From an uncultured bacterium (GTDB taxonomy: Bacteria; Cyanobacteriota; Vampirovibrionia; Gastranaerophilales; Gastranaerophilaceae), in contig OMVC01000033.1 in the NCBI GenBank assembly GCA_900314375.1, forward strand, positions 1 to 9,772: a stretch of DNA of 9,772 nt, written 5' to 3'. Both the position numbers and the translations under genes were made by a program. The notes under the pieces were generated by a model. It had not been told where the DNA came from, searched no databases, and worked only from the letters and a program-made list of their open reading frames with translations. Of the stretch, positions 1 through 6,316 are shown piece by piece. How positions within the stretch are numbered: position 1 is the first letter of the stretch; each line of letters begins with the position of its first letter.

Positions 1-6
1 TTTACA

Positions 7-67
7 GTAGTGTTGACTTTAGTCAACAAATTTAATGTATTCGCCAGACTGAAGTCGACCCTACATA
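7..67. repeat. Inverted pair of GTAG-type REP-like palindromes
   Basis: Two arms of about 18 bases, at 7-24 (plus) and 47-64 (read on minus), match at 15 of 18 positions in inverted orientation, with a 22-base spacer. Each begins with GTAG, then (G/T)GT, then a GACT-NN-AGTC palindrome. The left copy forms a perfect hairpin GTTGACT-TT-AGTCAAC (12-27). The right copy is less perfect. A 5' GTAG next to a short palindrome is the known hallmark of REP elements mobilised by REP-associated tyrosine transposases (RAYTs), and an inverted pair resembles a BIME. No transposase is in the window. The element lies about 90 bases beyond the gmk stop and lacks a T-tract, so it is not an obvious terminator. 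The REP assignment is inferred from two or three copies. Confidence 0.5.
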
Positions 68-153
68 GTTCTGCAGGCTAAATAATTATGTAATGTTTTG
101 ATTTGTGCATTATAATGTACACTACTTGTTTTTTTAATTTAAATTATAAAAAA

Positions 154-813
154 TTAGTCCAGGTGAAGTAATTGCTTCATATCATTTACAGATTCTTGTA
201 CATTATTAACCTGAATTTCTGCATCATAATACTTTGCATTATCTATTTCATATTTGGCCCTGCCTACTCTTTCTGTGATTGCTTCTAAAGTTTCTGTACC
301 TCGATTCAATAATCTCTGTTTTAAATCTTCTATAGACGGAGGTCTGAAAAATACGCTTATAACATTTACTTTCGGATCATCTTTATAATACTTTTTAACA
401 TTTTTTGCGCCATCAACATCAAGTATTAATAATACCGGTTTGTTACCTTCTAAAGCTTTTTCAACTGTTTGTCGCTTTGTCCCGTAGAATCTGTCCGCAA
501 ATATTTTTACGTACTCTACAAACTCATTATTTTTTATTCCTTCTAAAAATTCCTTTGTGCTTGTAAAGAAATAACTAAAACCATTGACTTCACCTTCGCG
601 CATTGGGCGAGTTGTATGGGTTACTACATGACTAAATTTATCACTTAACTTATTCATAATAGTATCTTTGCCAACTCCGGAAGGGCCTGAAATTAGCAAT
701 ATATATTTATTACCCTTAAGTGCTTTTGCAGGAATATCATTTCTTAAAATTTGTTTAAACGCAATAGAATTGGTTCTATTGCTGTAATCATTTCCAATAC
801 TTCTAATTTGCAT
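154..813 (-). CDS. gmk: Guanylate kinase with N-terminal extension
   Basis: Converts GMP and ATP to GDP and ADP in the cytoplasm, feeding GTP and dGTP synthesis. The P-loop GPSGVGKD is at residues 43-50. The GMP-binding region contains THTTRP (65-70), R72, Y81 and the YGT segment (110-112). LDVDGA (131-136) matches the family's conserved E/DxxGA strand, and the arginine-rich lid follows around R169-R185. The catalytic region is complete, so the enzyme is probably active. The start at 813 is supported by AAAGGA eight bases upstream, and there is no later methionine before the P-loop. The protein therefore carries about 34 residues ahead of the usual Gmk start, polar and ending in a SIAFK patch. 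The P-loop has Asp50 where most bacterial enzymes have Ser, Gly or Thr; from memory, plant organellar enzymes also have Asp there. It has its own promoter candidates, so it need not be co-transcribed with ugd. Confidence 0.9.
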   Translation of the reverse strand: MQIRSIGNDYSNRTNSIAFKQILRNDIPAKALKGNKYILLISGPSGVGKDTIMNKLSDKFSHVVTHTTRPMREGEVNGFSYFFTSTKEFLEGIKNNEFVEYVKIFADRFYGTKRQTVEKALEGNKPVLLILDVDGAKNVKKYYKDDPKVNVISVFFRPPSIEDLKQRLLNRGTETLEAITERVGRAKYEIDNAKYYDAEIQVNNVQESVNDMKQLLHLD

Positions 814-883
814 ACTTTCAATCCTTTATATAACTCATACTATAAAGCGTTATAAAACACATAAAAAAAATTTTTGCTATTTG

Positions 884-913
884 TTTATAAATAAATTGGA
901 TTTTATAAGTCAA
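884..913 (-). promoter_or_regulatory. Proximal gmk promoter candidate
   Basis: On the minus strand TTGACT (908-913) is followed after 18 bases by TATAAA (884-889), a good sigma70-type pair. Transcription would begin near 877, leaving about 63 bases before the gmk start codon. Nothing else is encoded between it and gmk. Confidence 0.45.
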
Positions 914-933
914 ATTATATATCTTTTATCCTG

Positions 934-960
934 ATAATAGCAAAACCCTTGTTATGTCAA
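934..960 (-). promoter_or_regulatory. Distal gmk promoter candidate with extended -10
   Basis: On the minus strand a perfect TTGACA (955-960) is followed after 15 bases by TATTAT (934-939), preceded by the TGC of an extended -10 element (940-942). The short spacer is offset by the extended -10. It lies just past the ugd stop codon and upstream of the second candidate at 884-913, so gmk may have tandem promoters independent of ugd. Confidence 0.45.
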
Positions 961-977
961 TGCCTGATTTGTATATT

Positions 978-2276
978 CTATTTCCCTACACATATATATT
1001 CAAATCCGCTTTGTTTTAGTCTTTCCGGATTATACTGATTTCTTCCGTCAAATATTATAGGAGCTTTTAATAAACTTTTTATTCTTTCAAAATCAGGACG
1101 GCGAAATTCGTTCCATTCGGTCAATAAAAGCAACGCATCAGCGCCCTCTAATGCTTCATAAGCTGATTTTGAATATTTGATTTTTTCTCCAAAAATTCCT
1201 TTAGAGTTATTCATAGCTTTTGGGTCATAAGTCCTTACTTTTGCCCCCATTTTTAATAATTCATTTATTATAGTAATTGCTGGAGCTTCGCGTATATCGT
1301 CAGTTTTTGGCTTAAATGCCAATCCCCAAACGCCAAAAGTTTTCCCCGATAAATCAGAGCCGTATTTATACTTTATTTTTTCGATAAAAAGATTTCTTTG
1401 TTTCTTATTTACATCATCAGCTGATTTGATAATCCTCATATCAACTCCGTAATCAGAAGCGGTTTTAATCAAAGCTTTCACATCTTTTGGGAAACAACTT
1501 CCTCCATATCCTAAACCGGGGAATAAATATTTGTTGCCGATTCTTGAATCGGTAGAAACTCCGACTCTAACCATCTCTGCATCAGCTCCGACTTTTTCGC
1601 ATAAGTTTGCAATTTCATTCATGAACGAAATTTTTGTTGCAAGGAATGAATTCGCTGCATATTTTGTCATCTCTGCCGATTTAACATCCATTACAATGAC
1701 TCGATTGCCTGTTCTAAAAAATGGTGAATAAATTTCCTGCATAATCTTTGTTGCTTTTTCAGAGTTTGAACCGATAACTACTCTGTCGGGAGATAAAAAA
1801 TCATTCACTGCGTTACCTTGTTTTAAAAATTCAGGATTTGAAACAACATCAAAGGGGTGTGATGTATATTTTTTAATAATTTCTGCAACTTTCTCCGCAG
1901 TTCCGACAGGGACGGTAGATTTATCAACAATTACTTTATAGCCGTTCATAGCTTTACCGATTTGCTCCGCAACTCCTAAAACATATTGCAAATCGGCAGA
2001 ACCATCTTCATTTTGAGGTGTGCCTACCGCTATAAAACACACTTCAGAAACTTTTACCGCATTATCTATATCCGAAGAAAATTTTAATCTGTCTTCTGCA
2101 AAGTTTGATTTAACCAGTTCCTCTAACCCCGGCTCATAGATAGGAATTATACCTTGCTCAAGTTGTTTTAATTTTTCTATATTGTTATCGATACAGATTA
2201 CGTTATTACCCATATCTGCTAATGCGGCACCGGCAACCAAGCCTACATATCCTGTTCCTATTACTGTGATTTTCAT
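978..2276 (-). CDS. ugd: UDP-glucose 6-dehydrogenase
   Basis: Oxidises UDP-glucose to UDP-glucuronate with two NAD+ in the cytoplasm, supplying uronic acid for surface polysaccharide. The 432-residue length is typical. The N-terminal Rossmann motif GTGYVGLVAG is at residues 7-16, followed by the acidic D30 of the NAD-binding strand. DKSTVPVGT (118-126) and NPEFLKQG (147-154) are family signatures. K205 and N209 (AEMTKYAAN) and the catalytic C261 in GGSCFPKD (258-265) are present. The C-terminal UDP-binding domain starts with WGLAFKPKTDDIREAPA (317-333). All key residues are intact. The ATG at 2276 has AGGAA eight bases upstream. A mannose or N-acetylaminosugar dehydrogenase is a less likely alternative, because the motifs fit the Ugd/TuaD group best. 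It lies 76 bases downstream of the broken glycosyltransferase, and a promoter candidate occupies that gap. Confidence 0.95.
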   Translation of the reverse strand: MKITVIGTGYVGLVAGAALADMGNNVICIDNNIEKLKQLEQGIIPIYEPGLEELVKSNFAEDRLKFSSDIDNAVKVSEVCFIAVGTPQNEDGSADLQYVLGVAEQIGKAMNGYKVIVDKSTVPVGTAEKVAEIIKKYTSHPFDVVSNPEFLKQGNAVNDFLSPDRVVIGSNSEKATKIMQEIYSPFFRTGNRVIVMDVKSAEMTKYAANSFLATKISFMNEIANLCEKVGADAEMVRVGVSTDSRIGNKYLFPGLGYGGSCFPKDVKALIKTASDYGVDMRIIKSADDVNKKQRNLFIEKIKYKYGSDLSGKTFGVWGLAFKPKTDDIREAPAITIINELLKMGAKVRTYDPKAMNNSKGIFGEKIKYSKSAYEALEGADALLLLTEWNEFRRPDFERIKSLLKAPIIFDGRNQYNPERLKQSGFEYICVGK

Positions 2277-2326
2277 ATTCTAAATTCCTATACTAACCTT
2301 TATAAAAATAACTATCAAATTCATCC

Positions 2327-2356
2327 TTTATAGCAATTGATTAAATTTATCTTCAA
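2327..2356 (-). promoter_or_regulatory. ugd promoter candidate
   Basis: On the minus strand TTGAAG (2351-2356) is followed after 18 bases by TATAAA (2327-2332), preceded by TGC at 2333-2335 as an extended -10. Transcription would start near 2320, giving a leader of roughly 44 bases. The -35 overlaps the stop codon of the upstream glycosyltransferase. It would let ugd be expressed even though the upstream gene is frameshifted. Confidence 0.4.
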
Positions 2357-3057
2357 GTTCTAAATTTTTTAATTTTTATTTTTATACCAAAAACGGTTAC
2401 AATTTTAGTTTTTTCCCCATTATAAAATTTATTTTTAACCGAAAAAATATTGTGTATTATATTTTTTATATAATCAATTCTGCTTCTAATAATTTTTGTT
2501 TTTGTATTATAATACGTTGTCTTTATTTTTTCAAAATGAATAAATTTTCGAGGGTGTTGAGGTACTACCTCTGAAGTTGATTCCAAGTCCAAATCTTTCA
2601 TGCCCTTCGTTACAACTAATTTTATAAGGCTTTGTTGAATAGTTTTATATTCATTTATAGAGTTTATATTATGTATACACCCAGCCAATGCCCAGTTAAC
2701 GTAACTTTGTTTATAAAAATTATAGACATGTTTTTTCTTTAAAAATAATCGTAAGGCTTTAAATGCTTTATAAAAATCAAACGGATATAAATGGTTTGTC
2801 GACTGCGAATTATCTGTCATGCCGATTCTATAAACTACTAAAGGCTCTTTTACTGTAGATATACGTTTTGCCATTACTAATGCACAACAAGTAAAGTATA
2901 AATCATTTGTTCTGTGCAAAGCTTGAAAATGTATATTTTCAGCCTCTATAAAACTTCTTTTATATATTTTATTCCAATTCCAATTCTGAAACGATGTAAA
3001 AATATAATCAGGCATATCGCCGGCACAAAATGGTTCAAATGCCGGAATGTTTTGCAT
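2353..3057 (-). CDS. C-terminal fragment of the split GT2 glycosyltransferase
   Basis: This frame carries the second half of the glycosyltransferase. It has the NWNWNKIYKRSFI segment typical after the DxD motif, RTNDLYF in the position of the catalytic-base motif (ED/ND followed by F), the YR...NSQS motif, and a C-terminal KIVTVFGIKIKIKK tail shared with the other two glycosyltransferases here. The first methionine (3057) has no ribosome binding site, and the coding signal in this frame continues upstream to the A8 tract near 3141. It is therefore the continuation of the upstream fragment, not a separate gene. Confidence 0.55.
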   Translation of the reverse strand: MQNIPAFEPFCAGDMPDYIFTSFQNWNWNKIYKRSFIEAENIHFQALHRTNDLYFTCCALVMAKRISTVKEPLVVYRIGMTDNSQSTNHLYPFDFYKAFKALRLFLKKKHVYNFYKQSYVNWALAGCIHNINSINEYKTIQQSLIKLVVTKGMKDLDLESTSEVVPQHPRKFIHFEKIKTTYYNTKTKIIRSRIDYIKNIIHNIFSVKNKFYNGEKTKIVTVFGIKIKIKKFRT

Positions 3058-3464
3058 TGAAACAGATTTTGAAATATCTGTATATACGTTTGTCTTAATG
3101 TTATATTTGCTAATATTGCAAATTGTAATATCGGAATTATTTTTTTTGCACTTGCATACATTTTTTCGACAAAATCTGATTTATAATAATCATCTCCATC
3201 TAAAAATGCTAAATATTCCCCTGAAGCTTTTTTAATGGCTGCTTGTCTGGCTTTTCCCGCGCCCTCATTTCGCTTACTAATAATTTTTATTCTGGTATCT
3301 TTTTGGGCATATTCTTCCAATATAGCCAAAGAGTTATCTGTTGAACCGTCGTTTACACAAATAATTTCAATATCAGACAGCGTTTGGTTAATTACAGAAT
3401 CCAAACATTCTCTTAAATATTTTTCTACATTATAAACAGGTATAATAACACTTACTTTTGTCAC
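2946..3464 (-). CDS. N-terminal fragment of the split GT2 glycosyltransferase
   Basis: This 172-residue frame holds the nucleotide-sugar binding half: VSVIIPVYNVEKYL (4-17), the NDG turn (38-40), the donor-binding stretch around GAGKARQAA (68-76) and the metal-binding LDGDD (88-92). Residues 1-108 match the paralogue. Residues 109-172 are out-of-frame tail with no resemblance to the family. If translated alone it would lack the acceptor and catalytic-base region and is unlikely to be active. The GTG start at 3464 has a strong ribosome binding site. Confidence 0.6.
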   Translation of the reverse strand: MTKVSVIIPVYNVEKYLRECLDSVINQTLSDIEIICVNDGSTDNSLAILEEYAQKDTRIKIISKRNEGAGKARQAAIKKASGEYLAFLDGDDYYKSDFVEKMYASAKKIIPILQFAILANITLRQTYIQIFQNLFQCKTFRHLNHFVPAICLIIFLHRFRIGIGIKYIKEVL

Positions 3465-3582
3465 TTAATTCCCCTTGGAGTTATTTTAACATAAAAAAGT
3501 ATAACGTAAATACATTGATGTTTTATGTTACTTTATTATAAGCATAAATTGACATGTTTATAATTTTATGAAATAAATATAG

Positions 3583-3613
3583 TAGGAATTAGGATTAATA
3601 GGAATTAAGATTA
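3583..3613 (+). repeat. Two-copy 16-base tandem repeat
   Basis: TAGGAATTAGGATTA (3583-3597) is repeated as TAGGAATTAAGATTA (3599-3613) with one mismatch in 15 and a 16-base period. It sits in the 281-base divergent region between the broken glycosyltransferase and the LicD operon, upstream of the operon's promoter candidate. A regulator site is possible but unsupported. Confidence 0.55.
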
Positions 3614-3656
3614 GTAAAATTAGAAAGTTTCTGGCACATATTTGTGTGGAAAATGA

Positions 3657-3684
3657 TTGTTGTATGAATGTATAAGTTTAATAT
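3657..3684 (+). promoter_or_regulatory. Promoter candidate for the LicD operon
   Basis: TTGTTG (3657-3662) is followed after 16 bases by TAATAT (3679-3684). A nearby alternative is TTGTAT (3660-3665) with TATATT (3682-3687). Transcription would start near 3691, leaving a leader of about 55 bases with the ribosome binding site AAGGA at 3732-3736. The match is moderate in a very AT-rich region. Confidence 0.35.
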
Positions 3685-3745
3685 ATTAGTGCAGATTTGT
3701 GTTATATTTCCGCATATTATGTTTCAGTAACAAGGATGAGGGAAC

Positions 3746-5881
3746 ATGCGTATAGTATTTGTGCAAAAGTTATTGGACACATTAAGAGGGGAAAATTTAA
3801 GTTCTCAGTATAGACTTCTTAGAAATACCCTAAATTTTATCTCAAAATTAACAGATGTGGATATAGATGAGGAAACAAAAGAACGAATTTTGACGATTCC
3901 AAAGTTCCCGAGAGTATATTATAAAAAAGATGAACAAGCTTTGCGTGAAGCCCTGGGAAAAATTGACCCAAAAACACTTCCGCCAATTGACGGAAAATTG
4001 CGCGCACATCAACTAAAGTTGGTCGAATTTATAAAAGATTTTGTTCCCGGTTTAGAAGCTGCGGGCATACACCCTATGCTTACCGGTGGAACATTATTAG
4101 GCGCATACAGACATGAGGGATTTATTCCTTGGGATGATGATGTTGATTTTGATGTTATGCGTGAAGATTTTACAAAGCTGCGCGAGTACGTAAAAAAGAA
4201 TTGTATTTGTATAGATACGCTGCCTATACATAATTATTTTGAATGTCTGGAAATTGTTGATGAGAAATTGAAATCAAATCCGGGTGCAATAGTTGCCGCT
4301 GAACTACCTTCCAGTATTACGGTATATAGAGGACATTCATTGGAAGACTTGGAAATTTTAGACTTTTTCCCTCGTGATTTTATAAATCCGTCACTAGACA
4401 ACAAATCATATTTTAAATATTGGAATAAGCATCATAAAAAATTGGAAAATTTCGACACTTGGTCCGAATTTTTTGAAATATTTAATAAGGAACTTGTAAA
4501 CAGGGAGGTTTATCTTGAAGACAGTTCTCTAACCGCAAAAAGTTGGGGAAGCTGTGGCTTTACTCATCGCGGACGTATGGTTCCTATGGCAAAAGAGGAT
4601 GTCCTGCCATACAGGCGAATTAAATTTGAAGGATTAGAACTGTACACAATGAATAATCCGGAAGCGTATTTCAGAAGTCAATACGGCGATTTTGAACATA
4701 TTCCGCCAAAGATTGCAATCTCTGCGCATGTTAGAAAATTTATAAGATGGTGTAGAGAGCATGACAGAGAATATTATATGACTTGGGGTGAATCCGGAGG
4801 GAATCAGGATATGTGCGAGTGCCCTGATTATTATATTGTTGATAAGGATTTTTGTTTGAGTTCATTTTTGGCATTGAGATATGTCGCTAAACCTAATATA
4901 ATGTGGGCTGATGGGGTATTGCCTAAATTTAAAAGCAGAAATTTTTCAGAGTCGGATGTGGTATTTAATGCAGACGAGATTGATAAATCTATTCAAAAAC
5001 AATTAGAGAAAATTGATTTATCCAAAACCGGAATAATGTTATCCGGCGGTATGGATAGTGCAATATTGGCAACATATTTACCCAAAGGCGCCAAAGCATA
5101 TACAATGCGTACTATTGCAGAGGGTTCTATTAATGAAGTTGAACAGGCCAAATTTTATGCGGATAAACTCGGTTTAGATTTAAAAGTTGTAGATATTACT
5201 TGGGATGATTATTTAGAAGCTATACCAATTATATCAAGACATAAAAAAAGTCCGTTTCACTCTATTGAACCGCAAATATATAAGACATTATTGGCGGCAA
5301 AGGCTGACGGATGCGAATACGTTTTGTGCGGTGAAAATGCTGACGTAATTTTTGGCGGTTTTGACGGATTGTTGTCTAAAGATTGGGCTTATGAAGATTT
5401 TATACAAAGATATAATTATTTAGACCCTAATATGGTCTTAAAAAATCCGGTTGATATTTCAAGTGTTTATGAACCGTACCGCAAAGATAACAATATAAAT
5501 GCTCATAAGTTTATCAGCAGGGTGTTTGCAGAGGAGTCTTTAAATTCGTATAACAATGTTGCTGATATCGCCGGAATAAATCTTGTAATGCCGTTTTCTA
5601 ATATGAAAATGGGATGTCAACTTGATTTAGAAAGAGTAAGAAACGGTGAAAATAAATATTTAATAAGAGAATTATTTAAAAAACGTTATAACGGACTTGA
5701 ACCGAATAAAAAGTTACCAATGCCAAGAGCTGTCGGCGTTTGGTTAAAGGATTTATCGCGTAGTGATATTAAAAATGAAGAATTTAAAGATTTTGATATC
5801 AGCGCATTAAAGCCTGATCAAAAGTGGCTGGTATATATTGCAGATAGATTTTTAACTTTATTAAAAAACGGAGAAATATAA
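3746..5881 (+). CDS. LicD-type phosphotransferase fused to asparagine-synthase-type ATP pyrophosphatase
   Basis: A 711-residue two-domain protein. Residues about 90-325 are a LicD-family domain: GGTLLGAYRHEGFIPWDDDVDFDV (split here: GGTLLGAYRHEG 114-125, then IPWDDDVDFDV 127-137) with its acidic metal-binding cluster, ending in the family's C-terminal YFRSQYGDFEHIPP (308-321). LicD enzymes move phosphocholine or related groups from a CDP-carrier to glycans. Residues about 425-700 resemble the synthetase half of asparagine synthase: PP-loop SGGMDS (433-438), GENADVIFGG (529-538, replacing the usual GxGSDxxFGG), MPFSN (615-619), KYLIRELF (637-644) and a PMPRAVGVWLK tail (658-668). This half normally adenylates a carboxylate before amidation. 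The N-terminal glutaminase domain with its Cys2 nucleophile is absent, so ammonia or another donor would be needed. A linker (325-425) contains C336, C357, C359 and C370. The start has AAGGA nine bases upstream. It is the first gene of an operon, two bases ahead of a cytidylyltransferase. Substrates are unknown. No signal peptide or membrane segment is seen. Confidence 0.85.
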   Translation: MRIVFVQKLLDTLRGENLSSQYRLLRNTLNFISKLTDVDIDEETKERILTIPKFPRVYYKKDEQALREALGKIDPKTLPPIDGKLRAHQLKLVEFIKDFVPGLEAAGIHPMLTGGTLLGAYRHEGFIPWDDDVDFDVMREDFTKLREYVKKNCICIDTLPIHNYFECLEIVDEKLKSNPGAIVAAELPSSITVYRGHSLEDLEILDFFPRDFINPSLDNKSYFKYWNKHHKKLENFDTWSEFFEIFNKELVNREVYLEDSSLTAKSWGSCGFTHRGRMVPMAKEDVLPYRRIKFEGLELYTMNNPEAYFRSQYGDFEHIPPKIAISAHVRKFIRWCREHDREYYMTWGESGGNQDMCECPDYYIVDKDFCLSSFLALRYVAKPNIMWADGVLPKFKSRNFSESDVVFNADEIDKSIQKQLEKIDLSKTGIMLSGGMDSAILATYLPKGAKAYTMRTIAEGSINEVEQAKFYADKLGLDLKVVDITWDDYLEAIPIISRHKKSPFHSIEPQIYKTLLAAKADGCEYVLCGENADVIFGGFDGLLSKDWAYEDFIQRYNYLDPNMVLKNPVDISSVYEPYRKDNNINAHKFISRVFAEESLNSYNNVADIAGINLVMPFSNMKMGCQLDLERVRNGENKYLIRELFKKRYNGLEPNKKLPMPRAVGVWLKDLSRSDIKNEEFKDFDISALKPDQKWLVYIADRFLTLLKNGEI

Positions 5882-5883
5882 TT

Positions 5884-6315
5884 ATGGTAGTCGGATACAC
5901 AACAGGGGTTTATGATTTATTTCATATAGGGCATTTGAATTTGTTAAAAAATGCAAAAAAGCATTGTGACAAGCTTATTGTAGGCATAACTTCGGATGAA
6001 GCAGCTCAATATAAAAACAAAAAACCGTTTATTTCTCAAGAAGAAAGAATGGAAATAGTCAGTTCAATAAAATATGTTGATGAGGTCGTTTTGCAGGATG
6101 ATTTGGATAAAATTAAAGCGTGGCACAAATATCATTATGATGTATTGTTTGTCGGCTCAGATTGGCAGGGTACTGATAAATGGAATAAATACGAAGAAGA
6201 ATTGGAAAAAGTCGGAGCAAAAGTTATATATCTGCCATACACTAAAACAACAAGTTCGACTATTTTGCAACAAACAATCAAGAATTTTAATAGTGAGTAT
6301 GCCGGAGTAAAGTAG
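5884..6315 (+). CDS. TagD-like cytidylyltransferase
   Basis: A 143-residue nucleotidyltransferase of the glycerol-3-phosphate / choline-phosphate cytidylyltransferase group. It would join CTP and a phosphorylated alcohol to give a CDP-alcohol and pyrophosphate. GVYDLFHIGHLNLL (8-21) contains the HxGH nucleotide motif, RMEIVSSIKYVDEV (55-68) is the mid-protein signature, and FVGSDWQGTDKW (89-100) matches the VMGDDWxG segment of TagD. The last motif, RTxGISTT in TagD and choline-phosphate enzymes, here reads YTKTTSST (119-126), so the usual arginine is a tyrosine. This suggests a different or relaxed substrate; an adenylyltransferase role cannot be excluded. The gene starts two bases after the LicD fusion with GGAGA nine bases upstream and ends one base before the next gene, so the three are probably translationally coupled. 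The natural inference is that it makes the CDP-substrate for the LicD domain. Confidence 0.88.
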   Translation: MVVGYTTGVYDLFHIGHLNLLKNAKKHCDKLIVGITSDEAAQYKNKKPFISQEERMEIVSSIKYVDEVVLQDDLDKIKAWHKYHYDVLFVGSDWQGTDKWNKYEEELEKVGAKVIYLPYTKTTSSTILQQTIKNFNSEYAGVK

Positions 6316-6316
6316 T

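Larger units (their letters stand above)
2353..3464 (-). pseudogene. Family 2 glycosyltransferase split by a -1 frameshift in an A8 tract
   Basis: A GT-A fold glycosyltransferase (GT2 family) that would transfer a sugar from a nucleotide-sugar donor to a growing surface glycan at the inner face of the membrane. It is read in two frames. The first gives the catalytic N-terminus as far as K108; the reading frame then passes an uninterrupted run of eight A (plus strand T8 at 3140-3147) and becomes unrelated sequence. Shifting -1 in the run joins it to NNSDITICNIS and restores a coherent protein of 370 residues, close to the intact paralogue at 7395-8453 (352 residues). The junction A_AAA_AAA is a classic slippery heptamer, so the cause could be a mutation, a phase-variable tract, programmed frameshifting, transcriptional slippage or a sequencing error. 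The first codon is GTG, supported by AAGGGGA six bases upstream and by alignment of VSVIIPVYNVEKYL with both other glycosyltransferases. Confidence 0.8.

Noticed and set aside
1531..1731. Plus-strand open frame of 66 codons inside ugd
   Set aside because: It is antisense to a fully conserved dehydrogenase, lacks a ribosome binding site and resembles no family.
3047..3435. Two plus-strand open frames of 62 and 66 codons opposite the split glycosyltransferase
   Set aside because: Shadow frames of the coding strand; low-complexity hydrophobic translation and no ribosome binding site.
3632..3649. sigma54-like TGGCAC element upstream of the LicD operon
   Set aside because: The -24 half looks good, but the position expected for the -12 GC reads TG, so the element is incomplete.
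6074..6310. 78-codon plus-strand frame overlapping the cytidylyltransferase
   Set aside because: Same strand in another frame; the cytidylyltransferase motifs lie in the main frame and this one has none.
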